From NCBI GenBank assembly GCA_039820405.1, contig JBCBQC010000038.1, forward strand, positions 1 to 56,515: a DNA stretch of 56,515 nucleotides, given 5' to 3'. The notes beneath the pieces were generated by a model. The model worked only from the letters and a program-made list of their open reading frames with translations, had not been told where the DNA came from and searched no databases. Below, piece after piece: positions 34,662 through 43,403 of the stretch (positions within the stretch are counted from its first letter, which is position 1; each line of letters begins with the position of its first letter). The stretch is from CALLVY01 sp937899855 (GTDB taxonomy: Bacteria; Bacteroidota; Bacteroidia; Chitinophagales; Saprospiraceae). The translations under genes were made by a program, and so were the position numbers.

Positions 34662-35722
34662 CCCTTTTTACCGTAAAAATCTCGCCGCACCTCGTAGAGC
34701 AGGGTATCCACCAGCTCCGGGTCGGGCCGCTCGGGCAAGTCCGAGTGGGCAAACAAGTCCCGGATGGTGGCGATCTTTTCCTCCGCCAGTCGGACCAGCT
34801 CCTCGTATTCAAAGGCGCCCCGGCGAATGCGCCAGAGAAAATCCACGTCCCGAGTCCGCCGCAACTCGAAGCGGCCCGTACGGGCGATCTCCTCGGCCAG
34901 GTGGAGGAGGCGGAAGGTGTGCATCATATTTTTCGCATCGTAATTTTTGCCGTGTTCCAGCGTATTTTAGTAGCGGTGCTCATTGCGTTTTTCCACCCAT
35001 TCCCAGTACTGCCGATAATCCTTGCAGTAGGTCGAGTAAGCCCCCCGGTTGAAGTACAGGTAAGCCACCGGGGAGGCGCCCTTGGGAACCGAACTCAGCG
35101 TGACTTCATCAGCGCGCGGGCTCGACATCACGCCGGAGTAAGCCCCCTCGGGATCGTAAAACAAGGCGTAGTAGTCCGGCATGTGTTGGATGCGCACCAA
35201 GCCGCAGTGCATTTGCTCCCAATCCCGCTGCGCCAAAAAGGACGTCAGGGCCTGAGCCCCCATCCCACGGTTGACGTAGCAAAAGTCCAGCACCGATTTG
35301 CGCTGACGGTCTACCGGATGGGAGATTTTCTTGTTCAAACCCCGCGCCTTTTTGATCTGGGAAAGCGCGTAGCCCGCAAAGCTGCCCTCGCAAAGCCGCG
35401 AGATAAAATCCGCGGGCCGGAAACGCAGGAAGAGGGGATGGCGGTACTGGATACAGTCCTCCGGGCTCAGCAAGATTTCCAGTAAGTTGGGATTGTTCTT
35501 AGCCAGCAAATGGCCAAACTTTCGCAGCTCGTAGTAGGTCTCATCGTTATTGGCATCGTTGACTTGCTCGGTGGGCTGCAAGCCGTAAAATTGGGGCCGC
35601 GGAAGTACAAATACCCCGCGTTTGTCCACGTCCGAATGCGCGTGGGCCAGCCCTTAGGCGTGGCTCCCGCTGATGCACTCAAAGAGCAGTGCCCCATTCG
35701 TTCTCAGTTGTTGCGGAGTCAT
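34658..35722 (-). pseudogene. RlaP/YcgL-type nucleotidyltransferase (PF10127), interrupted by two in-frame TAA codons
   Basis: One reading frame of 354 codons is coherent end to end if two TAA codons are ignored, with no frameshift. The first (35654-35656, codon 23) falls in the active-site motif: GSHA-stop-GLAHAHSDVDKRG, where relatives have GSHAYGLATPTSDVD. The second (34967-34969, codon 252) sits in RNEHRY-stop-NTLEHGKNYDAKN, a conserved stretch where relatives often have Glu. After it come MMHTFRLLHLAEEI and the normal C-terminus. The start ATG overlaps the stop of the upstream nucleotidyltransferase gene (ATGA). PF10127 is called RlaP and is predicted to act in RNA repair. As written the product is three fragments. 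Pseudogenisation, read-through and sequence error are all possible. Confidence 0.82.
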
Positions 35723-36486
35723 GGGGTCGGAAGTATCCAGGTTCTGAAAAAATCGTTGATCCGATCGACCGAAGGCTGACCGCCCGCCAGTTGGGGGCCC
35801 TTTTCCTCCGCTTCCCGGATGCAGTCCAGGACCAGCGCGAGCAAGACCGGATCGCCCGGATGCCGATAGCTTTCCACCTCCCGCCGTTTGATCAACATCC
35901 AAGCCTCGATCTTTTCCCGTACACCGGGCGTTTCTTCCACCAGCGGTAGGAGCTGATCGAAGGCCATGGGAGGGGCGCTGCCCCGGCGGAGAATCCACCG
36001 GCAGTTGAGGGCCGTCCGCAGGGCGTAAAACCAACTTTTGAGTTTTTGCGGCTCCGCCCGTTGGCACCCGGCGGCGTAGCGCTTGGCCATGATCAGGTAG
36101 TGAAATAGGGTCCCGATCGGGGAGAAGCACTCCCGGCTCAGGTCCGTAAACGTCGCCCGAAATGCGGGGTCGGCCCGGTATACAATCGGCGATTGAATCC
36201 AGTCGATGGGCGAGGCGTTGGACTTGCGCAGCAATTGTAGGGTTTTGCGCAACTCCCAACCCGTGATGTCGAGGAGGTCATCGTCGACCCCCAGGTCGAT
36301 GGTATCCTTGCCCGTACCGATGCGCAGGTACCAGTCGAGTGGTTGGGCGTATAAAAAGCGGACGTCGTAGTCGCTGTCCGGTGAGGGGAAGCCCCAGGCG
36401 CGGCTGCCCGATTCGCAGGCGAAGAGGATGCGGATGCCCCGCGTTTGTTCCAATTGGTTGAGGGCGGCATTGATTTTTTCGTACAC
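35719..36486 (-). CDS. RlaP/YcgL-type nucleotidyltransferase
   Basis: 255 residues of the DNA polymerase beta superfamily. The active site is intact: CESGSRAWGFPSPDSDYDVRFLY near residues 24-46 has the GS motif and the two catalytic Asp residues; DLGVDDDLLDITGWELRKTLQLL supplies a third acidic position and RSNASPIDWIQSPIVY the substrate region. The family (PF10127) occurs in RNA repair gene clusters and is thought to add nucleotides to RNA ends or nucleotidylate a partner. It lies 50 bases after the P-loop kinase gene and overlaps the next nucleotidyltransferase gene by four bases, so the three form one operon. Confidence 0.87.
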   Translation of the reverse strand: MYEKINAALNQLEQTRGIRILFACESGSRAWGFPSPDSDYDVRFLYAQPLDWYLRIGTGKDTIDLGVDDDLLDITGWELRKTLQLLRKSNASPIDWIQSPIVYRADPAFRATFTDLSRECFSPIGTLFHYLIMAKRYAAGCQRAEPQKLKSWFYALRTALNCRWILRRGSAPPMAFDQLLPLVEETPGVREKIEAWMLIKRREVESYRHPGDPVLLALVLDCIREAEEKGPQLAGGQPSVDRINDFFRTWILPTP

Positions 36487-36536
36487 GTTCGAAAGTTTAT
36501 TCCGTCAGAATCAACGCCCGTCGGAAGAGAAAGTTC

Positions 36537-37088
36537 CTAGGGCGTGGCCAGCCCTTGCATCTCCTCCATAAATTGCTGGACTTCGCGCTCCGTAGTCAGG
36601 ACGATCACCCGCTTGCGGTCGGCGACCCGGGCCAACTTTTGGAGGATACCCGGCCGGCGGGTGTAGCGGTAGTGAAAGACGTAGTGGAGGAATTCCCAGT
36701 TGAGCCGCTCGCGACAGCCGGGCGCCATATCCGGTCGGTGTTGTCCGCGGTGGTACCACCAGCGTTTGAGGACGCGGTAGATGGCCAGGTACCGGGGGCG
36801 GTCGAGAAAAACAATCGTATCCGCCCGGACGATTCGCAGGTCCATCGTTCCCCCGTAATTGCCATCCATCACCCAGCTGGGCCGCGCGATCAGTTGCCGG
36901 ACGGTCCGCTCCCAGTCCGCCTTGCTGGGCTCCACCCAATTGGCGGTCCAGTAGTGCCGGTCGAGGTGAATGACGGGGAGCCGCAGCACCGCTCCCAATT
37001 GGATGGCCAGGGTCGATTTACCCGCCCCCCCACTGCCGATGAGGAGGATGCGGGAGGGCCGATTGGGAGGCGTAGACGTTTGGGTCAT
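36537..37088 (-). CDS. P-loop kinase (topology-modulation/FlaR or adenylate-kinase-like)
   Basis: 183 residues. Walker A is LLIGSGGAGKSTLA, then LPVIHLDRHYWTANW with the acceptor-side acidic residue, GNYGGTMDLRI, TIVFLDRPRYLAIYRVLKRW and a lid segment RERLNWEFLHYVFHYRYTRR. This is the FlaR/topology-modulation protein group, distant adenylate kinase relatives whose substrates are unknown. ATG 37088 is chosen as it begins just before the P-loop strand; longer in-frame starts have no support. It heads the operon with two RlaP-like nucleotidyltransferases, so an RNA-end or nucleotide kinase role is attractive but unproved. Divergent from a glycosyltransferase gene. Confidence 0.8.
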   Translation of the reverse strand: MTQTSTPPNRPSRILLIGSGGAGKSTLAIQLGAVLRLPVIHLDRHYWTANWVEPSKADWERTVRQLIARPSWVMDGNYGGTMDLRIVRADTIVFLDRPRYLAIYRVLKRWWYHRGQHRPDMAPGCRERLNWEFLHYVFHYRYTRRPGILQKLARVADRKRVIVLTTEREVQQFMEEMQGLATP

Positions 37089-37228
37089 GAGAGGGGGCTT
37101 GGGCAAACGATACGGGCCAGGGCACGCTACCCGGGGCTGGCTTTGGGGTAGAAAGCTGGACGGTAGATTGCCGAAAATAGCGGAAATTTTTTGAAAAAAA
37201 ATTAGCTTGTCAAAAAATTGGTTTTTCC

Positions 37229-38503
37229 ATGACTCCCTACCTGCGCAAGCGAGCGCTGCACCCGCCACAAATCACCAGTCCGCCCCCAGACGACCTCGGG
37301 ATCGTCGTCGTCATTCCCGCCTACCGGGAGCCTCAGCTGTTGCGGAGTCTGCAAGCCCTCCTCGATTGCGAGCTCCCATCGGGCAGCGTCGAAGTCATCG
37401 TAGTCCTCAATGATCGGGAGGGAGATGCTCCGGCGACTACCGCTTTTCACCGGCAGCGCTTGCGGGAGATTCGGGCCTGGGCCGAGCGGCACGACCATCC
37501 GCGTCGTCGCTTTTTCGCCTTTTACCACGGCGCCTTGCCCCACAAACGGGCCGGCGTCGGTACGGCGCGCAAAATTGGGATGGATGAGGCGGTGTATCGC
37601 TTCGAGGGCTGTGGACAGCAAGGGGGTATCATCGCTTGCTTTGACGCCGACAGCACCTGTGCGCCCAATTACCTCCGAGCCTTGGAAAAGGGCTTTTGGG
37701 AGCGTCCGAAGATGCCCGCCTGTTCGATCCAGTTTGCCCATCCCTTGCGGGGGGAGGCCTTTTCGCCCGCCGTTTACGAGGCCATTGCGGCTTACGAATT
37801 GCACCTGCGTTACTACCTCCAGGCCCAGCGTTGGGCGGGCTTTCCCCACGCTTACCACACGGTGGGGTCGAGTATGGCGGTGCGGGCCGATGCCTACCAG
37901 CAGCAGGGGGGAATGAACCGGCGCAAAGCGGGGGAAGATTTTTATTTTTTGCACAAATTTACCCCCTTCGCCGACTTTGGGGAATTGTTGGATACCTGGG
38001 TATACCCCTCCCCCCGCCCATCGGATCGGGTACCCTTCGGAACGGGCCGATCGGTGGGGGAATTGCTGGGCAGTACGCAGCCCCATCACAGCTACGCCCT
38101 GGACACCTTCCGCGACCTACGCGTATTTTTGCAGCGAGCGGTTCACTGGCACCGTCCACCGCTTGCTGCGCATTGGTCCGCCAATTTGCCCCCTTCCATC
38201 CAAGATTTTTTGCGGCGTCAGGATTTTGAGGCAAAATTGCGGGAGATTCGGGAAAATACGACCGATCCCGCCGCCTTTCGCAAGCGCTTCTTTGCTTGGT
38301 TCAATGCGTTCCAACTCATGAAGTACGTCCACTTTGCCCGGGATCATTACCACCCGGACCGTACGGTGGCCGAGCTCGCTGGCGATCTGATCGCGGCGAG
38401 TGTCCCCGCGGAAGCGGCCGCAAGGGCGGTACCCACCACGGTCTACGATTTGCTGTTGCATTACCGCGACTGGCAAAGCCGGGCCTGGGCAGCGCCCCGG
38501 TGA
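37229..38503 (+). CDS. Glycosyltransferase family 2
   Basis: 424 residues. A GT-A fold is visible: IVVVIPAYREPQLLRSLQALL, SVEVIVVLNDRE, the nucleotide-sugar metal motif CFDADSTC (Asp-Ala-Asp), then HTVGSSMAVRADAY and a GEDFYFLHKF catalytic region. There is no transmembrane segment, so it probably acts at the cytoplasmic face. A 160-residue C-terminal extension has no clear match. The donor and acceptor are unknown. The neighbouring genes are a divergent P-loop kinase and a CBM9-beta-lactamase fusion; no polysaccharide operon is evident. Confidence 0.85.
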   Translation: MTPYLRKRALHPPQITSPPPDDLGIVVVIPAYREPQLLRSLQALLDCELPSGSVEVIVVLNDREGDAPATTAFHRQRLREIRAWAERHDHPRRRFFAFYHGALPHKRAGVGTARKIGMDEAVYRFEGCGQQGGIIACFDADSTCAPNYLRALEKGFWERPKMPACSIQFAHPLRGEAFSPAVYEAIAAYELHLRYYLQAQRWAGFPHAYHTVGSSMAVRADAYQQQGGMNRRKAGEDFYFLHKFTPFADFGELLDTWVYPSPRPSDRVPFGTGRSVGELLGSTQPHHSYALDTFRDLRVFLQRAVHWHRPPLAAHWSANLPPSIQDFLRRQDFEAKLREIRENTTDPAAFRKRFFAWFNAFQLMKYVHFARDHYHPDRTVAELAGDLIAASVPAEAAARAVPTTVYDLLLHYRDWQSRAWAAPR

Positions 38504-38584
38504 AAGACCGCTCCGTGACCACCGGTGCAACTCCCGTTTCTTCCCGTTGTCATTCTGTACAAATACCTAAAACCACAACAACCA

Positions 38585-40636
38585 ATGACCAGAAATACCA
38601 CCCTCTTAGCTAATTACCCCCCATTCTCACTGACCCGCTGGGCGCTACTCGCATTGCTCATTTGCGGGGTTGGCCTGCCCCCGCTTAGGGCCAACAATGG
38701 GAAACTGTGTCACGCCCTCCCGGTCAAAAACATCAAGATTGATGGCGACCTGAGTGATTGGCCCAGCAACTTACCCACCTACCGCATCGATAATTACGAA
38801 TACGGTGCCCAAGCCGATCACGAAGGAGACAACCAGGCCAGCTTTCGCGTGGGCTTTTCCAAAAAAGAAAAAGCCCTCTACCTCGGTGTCGAAATCATCG
38901 ACGACGAATACATACTCAGCCCCGACAACCCCATTTTTAACCTCCACGACTTGCACGTCCTCTACCTCGATCCCGCCCATTCGATCGACGGGTCCGGGGT
39001 CATCGCTTACGAATTGAGCGAGGACAACCGCAAGATCGTTCACCAGGAAGACACGCCCTGGTTTGATCAGGTGAAAAATGCTTCCTGGGATCCGGTGAGT
39101 TATAAGATCGCCCGCCGGGGGGACCGTACGATCTACGAGTGGAAGATCGTACTGGGGGACCAGTTCCAGCTGGATCGCAGCATCGGTCTGGACTACTGTA
39201 TTTTCGACAAGGATCCCGGCCAGGAATCCATCTCCATGACTTGGGGGCCGGGCGGGAGTAAATTTGCCAATTACGATCGACTGGGAGACGTGCTGCTGGT
39301 GGAGTCGATGGAGCAGCTGGCTACGGTACGGGGCAGCGTGAGCCTGGAGGAACTGGATTGGAACATCTATCCACCGACGCTTCGACTTATCTCCGTCGAC
39401 GCGCCCAATCGTTGGTTGTGGGTGGCGGTCGACTCGACGGGGCAGTTTCGGGCCCAAATCCCCGCGGGCGACTACCGGTTGAGCTTACCGGAGATGCTGG
39501 TCGTCAACGATGAGGAAGATTTCGGCCTGCGCTTTTCTTCCCGAGAAGACCAAACATTTACGGCAAGTTCGGGAGAGGTACAGGAGCTCGCTCCCCTCGC
39601 CATCGCCCTACGTCGGGAAATCGATCGCCTGCCCGAAAAGGGCATCCTCCACGATTTTGGCTCCGCCGAACAAGCCTTGGTGGACCGCTACATCGAGGAG
39701 AAAATGGCTTTTTACGACATCCCGGGCGTCTCCCTGGCCCTGGTCCGCGAAGGACAGGTCGTTTACCACCGAACCTACGGTCTTCAAAATACCATCTCCC
39801 AAAAGCCCGTGGAGGAAAACTCGGTATTCGAAGCGGCCTCCATCACCAAATCCGTCTTTGCCTACGTCGTCAACCGCCTGGCCGAACGCGACGTCATCGA
39901 CCTGGATCGCCCCCTGTACGAGTACCTGCCCTTCGAAGCGCTGGAAGCGCAGGAAGCGTACAAATTGATGACCGGTCGGCACGTACTCACCCACCTCAGT
40001 GGACTGCCCAATTGGGGAACGAAGATGATTGGGACACCGGGCGAAAAGTTTGGCTATTCCGGCGAGGGCTTTGAATACCTCAAACGCGTCGTCGAACACA
40101 TCACGGGTAAGGACGTGCTCGACGTGATGCGCGAAGAATTGCTGGAGCCTTACGGCTTACACAACATGTACTTTGCCGACAATCCCCAACTCCGCGCTCA
40201 GGTCGTATCGGGACACTTTGGGAAAGTACCGACCATCCTCCAGTTCAACCAGGAGCCGGGGATGGCCTGGAGCATGCAGACCGAAGCCAAGGCCTTCGCC
40301 CGTTTTGCCCAAGTGCTGATGGAGCGCAAGGGCCTCCAGCCCGATACCTACAACGAGATGCTACGCATCCACACCGATGTACCCCACTCCCCGAATTCGG
40401 AGGATACCTTCCGACAGGGCGTGGGCCTGGGCATCTTCGTCCGCTACCCCGAGGGCTACGGCAAAGTGTACGGTCACGGGGGCAACAATGGTGATTTCCA
40501 GTGTATGTACGAGGTGTACGATGAGCAAAAGATGGCCTATCTGGTCTTCACCAACTCCGATCGGGGCGGCTATCTCTTCCAGGATCTGCCTCAGCTCTTG
40601 GTGGAGGGAAAAAAGGAATCGAAAAAAGAAGAGTAA
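38585..40636 (+). CDS. Secreted CBM9-like domain fused to a class C beta-lactamase-like hydrolase
   Basis: 683 residues. A signal-anchor or signal peptide is followed by a family 9 carbohydrate-binding/DOMON-like domain (KIDGDLSDWPSN near residue 50, EIIDDEYILS, YEWKIVLGDQFQLD). After a beta-rich linker (about 270-370), a serine beta-lactamase fold starts with PGVSLALVREGQVVYHRTYG and has the Ser-x-x-Lys motif ASITKSVFAY, the Tyr-x-Asn counterpart YSGEGFEYL and the His-Gly-Gly triad GHGGNNGDFQC. The arrangement suggests a periplasmic or surface hydrolase that docks on polysaccharide and cleaves an ester or peptide. Start ATG 38585 fits the signal sequence; the frame before it is not coding. 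Confidence 0.85.
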   Translation: MTRNTTLLANYPPFSLTRWALLALLICGVGLPPLRANNGKLCHALPVKNIKIDGDLSDWPSNLPTYRIDNYEYGAQADHEGDNQASFRVGFSKKEKALYLGVEIIDDEYILSPDNPIFNLHDLHVLYLDPAHSIDGSGVIAYELSEDNRKIVHQEDTPWFDQVKNASWDPVSYKIARRGDRTIYEWKIVLGDQFQLDRSIGLDYCIFDKDPGQESISMTWGPGGSKFANYDRLGDVLLVESMEQLATVRGSVSLEELDWNIYPPTLRLISVDAPNRWLWVAVDSTGQFRAQIPAGDYRLSLPEMLVVNDEEDFGLRFSSREDQTFTASSGEVQELAPLAIALRREIDRLPEKGILHDFGSAEQALVDRYIEEKMAFYDIPGVSLALVREGQVVYHRTYGLQNTISQKPVEENSVFEAASITKSVFAYVVNRLAERDVIDLDRPLYEYLPFEALEAQEAYKLMTGRHVLTHLSGLPNWGTKMIGTPGEKFGYSGEGFEYLKRVVEHITGKDVLDVMREELLEPYGLHNMYFADNPQLRAQVVSGHFGKVPTILQFNQEPGMAWSMQTEAKAFARFAQVLMERKGLQPDTYNEMLRIHTDVPHSPNSEDTFRQGVGLGIFVRYPEGYGKVYGHGGNNGDFQCMYEVYDEQKMAYLVFTNSDRGGYLFQDLPQLLVEGKKESKKEE

Positions 40637-40646
40637 AAGCGACGCG

Positions 40647-41231
40647 CTAGTGCAAGGCGGATCGGATGGCGAGGCCCTGGAGTACTTCGGCTTCCCGTTC
40701 GATCCACCACGCCAGCCGGTCGTAGACGCGGCCGCGTTCGAAATAGTTTAGCGCCATTTTGACGAAGATGTGTCCGTGTTTGGCTTCGGAGGCCCAGAGG
40801 ATCTTGTAGAAGCGGTGCATCTCCCGATCTTCCTGTGCTTCCGAGACCAAGCGGAAGCGCTCCGCCCCCCGCGTCTCTACGACCGAGGCGATGAGCAGCC
40901 GATCGAGAAAGCGTTCCTCTCGCCCCGAATGGCAGCGTTTGATCAAGGCCTTGACGTAGGGGTCTTCCCCCATCGAATGGGCCAGGGCAATGCCGCGCTG
41001 TTGCATCAACTCGTAGACCTGTTGGAAATGCTCCAACTCTTCGATGGCCGTTGCGATCAATTCGGGGATAATGGCTGGGCGGTCGGGATACTTGGCCACG
41101 AAGCTCATCGCCATGGCCGAAGCCTTGCGTTCGCAATCGGCGTGGTCCTGCAAAAAAGCATCAAAATCCTGGAGGACGGCGGCCAGCCATTCCGGCGAGC
41201 TGGGGCAAGCGAGGTCGAGGTTGAGTTTCAT
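40647..41231 (-). CDS. miaE: tRNA 2-methylthio-N6-isopentenyladenosine-37 hydroxylase
   Basis: 194 residues of the MiaE diiron family. The two iron-binding repeats of a ferritin-like four-helix bundle are present: Glu in HADCERKASAMAM, EELEHFQQV in the first half and VETRGAERFRLVSE and SEAKHGHIFV in the second. It hydroxylates ms2i6A37 beside the tRNA anticodon using oxygen. It lies nine bases after ppk1 and is probably co-transcribed with it. MiaE is uncommon in Bacteroidota, so its presence next to ppk1 and two RNA repair genes is notable. Confidence 0.92.
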   Translation of the reverse strand: MKLNLDLACPSSPEWLAAVLQDFDAFLQDHADCERKASAMAMSFVAKYPDRPAIIPELIATAIEELEHFQQVYELMQQRGIALAHSMGEDPYVKALIKRCHSGREERFLDRLLIASVVETRGAERFRLVSEAQEDREMHRFYKILWASEAKHGHIFVKMALNYFERGRVYDRLAWWIEREAEVLQGLAIRSALH

Positions 41232-41240
41232 CCGGTAAAT

Positions 41241-43295
41241 TTACACAATCTTTTTTGCTTCCGTCTGCCCTTGTGCCAACCAATGGTAGGTATCGACTTG
41301 CGCCCGAATGGGGGCTACCTCCGGGTTTTCCGATCGTAGGTAGTCATTGCTGTTGGCCTCGTCGATCCGCCGCGCCTTGGTGTTGTCGTTCAGCTGTAAG
41401 TCGATGATGTGCCGCAGCTCCGCCCGAATGGCGGGGTCCAGCACGGGGACGGCCACTTCGATGCGGCGGTCCAGGTTGCGCGTCATCCAATCCGCCGAGG
41501 CGAGGTACATCTTTTCCGCGCCTCCGTGGCTAAAGAAATAGACCCGGGCGTGTTCCAAAAAGCGATCGATGATGCTGCGCACCTCAATGTTTTCGCTCTG
41601 TCCTTCCACGCCGGGCACCAGACAGCAAATCCCCCGAACGATGATCTGAATCCGTACCCCCGCCGTGCTGGCGCGGTAGAGGTGTTCGATCAGGGCGGGA
41701 TCTTCCAGGCTGTTCATCTTGAGGATCATGTGGGCGGGGCGTCCGGCCAGGGCCTCCGCGATTTCGTAGTCGATGAGCTTTTCAAAACCGGAACGCGTGC
41801 TGAAGGGGGAGATGAAAACGCGTTTGGTACGGGGCACGATGATCTTGCGTTCGAGCAGATCGAATACCTGAGCCACCTCGTCGACGACCTTGGGGTTGGC
41901 CGTCATCAGGGCGTGGTCGCAGTAGATTTTAGCCGTTTTTTCGTTAAAATTCCCCGTTCCGATGTAGGCGTAGCGCCGGTCCTGCCCTGCGATTTTTTGG
42001 CGGACCAGTAGGAGCTTGGTATGGACCTTGATCCCGGGAAAGCTGTAGATGACCACCGCTCCCGCTTCCTGCAGGCGCTCCCCCCAGTACAGGTTCGAGG
42101 CCTCGTCAAAGCGGGCCTTGGCCTCGATGAAGGTCACCACTTTTTTGCCTTTTTGCAAGGCGTAGAGCAGCGCCTCGGTAACCGCTGATTTGGAGGCCAC
42201 CCGGTAGAGGGTAATCTTGATGGCATCAACGCTGGGGTTGTCGGCGGCCTCGCGGATAAAGCGGGGGACGTAATCGAAGCGGTGGTAGGGGAAGTGGAGG
42301 ATGTAGTCGCGTTCGCGCAGGGCTTCCATCAGGGAGGGCGTTTGCTCCAGGGCGGGGTGGGGTAGGCCGGGAAAAGCTTCGTTGTGCCAGCTGGGGTTGG
42401 CCAGGGGGTCGGGGAAGCTAAAGAAGTCGTTGAAATTGTGGTAGCGCGCTCCGGGTACCAGATCGTACTTGCTCAGCTCAAACTGCTGTTTGACGAGTTG
42501 GAGGATGTCCTTGGGCATGTTCTCGTCGTAGAGAAAACGGGTGGGCAAGCCCACGTCTCTTTCGTGAAGGCCCTGCTTGATTTTTTCCAGCAAATTGCCC
42601 GAAAATTCATCTTCGATGTACATCTCCGCATCGCGGGATACCTTGACCGACCAGGCCCCCCGGATCGACTGATTGGGGAAGAGCAGGGGCAACTCCTGGC
42701 GGATAAGGTCGTCCAAGAAGGTGATGTACTGCTGTCCCTCGCGATTGGGCAGCTCCACAAAACGAGGGCTTTCTCCGGAGGGAATCTCCAGTAGGATCAG
42801 CTTCGTTTGTTCTCCATCCAGGGCGACGAGTAGGTACAGGCCCTTGTTTTCAAGAAAGGGCATGCTGCTGTGCTGTTGCAATTGGAGGGGGGGGATGGCG
42901 TCGCTGACCCGCTCGGCAAAATACTGATGGGCAAAGGCCTTCTGTGTCTCGTCGTAATCTTCCTGCCCAATCAGGTGAACCCCCTTTTGCGCTAGGGCCG
43001 GTAGGATTTCCGCCCGCCAAATCCGTCCGAATATTTGTTGCTGCTCGTTGACGATGGCCTGAATCGCCTTCAGTTCCTTCTTGGGTTTGATGTTCATCGC
43101 CTTGCGCGTCGCCTTTTTGAGTTGCTTGAAACTGCGGAGCGCAGCGACCCGGACTCGATAAAACTCGTCGAGGTTAGAGGAGTAGATCGCCAGAAAATGA
43201 ATACGTTCGTAGAGGGGGACGCTTTTGTCGGCCGCTTCTTGAAGGACGCGATGATTGAAAGACAACCAACTGAAATCGCGAGGAAGTAAACGCAT
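41241..43295 (-). CDS. ppk1: Polyphosphate kinase 1
   Basis: 684 residues, the size of PPK1 proteins. N-terminal domain RDFSWLSFNHRVLQEA and SSNLDEFYRVRVA; head and catalytic domains with FPYHRFDYVPRFIREAA, KARFDEASNLYWG, the phospho-histidine segment GIKVHTKLLLV, GTGNFNEKTAKIYCDHALMT, and the second histidine region DRFLEHARVYFFSHGG followed by SADWMTRNLDRRIEV. It makes inorganic polyphosphate from ATP, a stress store and chaperone-like polymer. It starts 108 bases after the HD-Pnk gene and ends nine bases before miaE, all on the minus strand. Confidence 0.97.
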   Translation of the reverse strand: MRLLPRDFSWLSFNHRVLQEAADKSVPLYERIHFLAIYSSNLDEFYRVRVAALRSFKQLKKATRKAMNIKPKKELKAIQAIVNEQQQIFGRIWRAEILPALAQKGVHLIGQEDYDETQKAFAHQYFAERVSDAIPPLQLQQHSSMPFLENKGLYLLVALDGEQTKLILLEIPSGESPRFVELPNREGQQYITFLDDLIRQELPLLFPNQSIRGAWSVKVSRDAEMYIEDEFSGNLLEKIKQGLHERDVGLPTRFLYDENMPKDILQLVKQQFELSKYDLVPGARYHNFNDFFSFPDPLANPSWHNEAFPGLPHPALEQTPSLMEALRERDYILHFPYHRFDYVPRFIREAADNPSVDAIKITLYRVASKSAVTEALLYALQKGKKVVTFIEAKARFDEASNLYWGERLQEAGAVVIYSFPGIKVHTKLLLVRQKIAGQDRRYAYIGTGNFNEKTAKIYCDHALMTANPKVVDEVAQVFDLLERKIIVPRTKRVFISPFSTRSGFEKLIDYEIAEALAGRPAHMILKMNSLEDPALIEHLYRASTAGVRIQIIVRGICCLVPGVEGQSENIEVRSIIDRFLEHARVYFFSHGGAEKMYLASADWMTRNLDRRIEVAVPVLDPAIRAELRHIIDLQLNDNTKARRIDEANSNDYLRSENPEVAPIRAQVDTYHWLAQGQTEAKKIV

Positions 43296-43403
43296 GGGCG
43301 GAGATTTAGGGAAGTAAATGGAATCAAAAATAACAAACAGAATAGAATCCTTGGCTTTTGGTCCATTTAAATTCCCCGTACTCCGCCTAGCGTTGGTCTC
43401 GGT

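Noticed and set aside
34435..35485. Plus-strand frames of 205 and 246 codons over the broken nucleotidyltransferase
   Set aside because: They are Pro/Arg- or Val/Leu-rich shadows antisense to conserved motifs that continue across both TAA codons on the minus strand.
34967..35656. Programmed stop-codon recoding, such as selenocysteine or pyrrolysine insertion
   Set aside because: Both codons are TAA, which is not the codon for either amino acid, and the replaced positions are ordinary residues. Decay or error is simpler.
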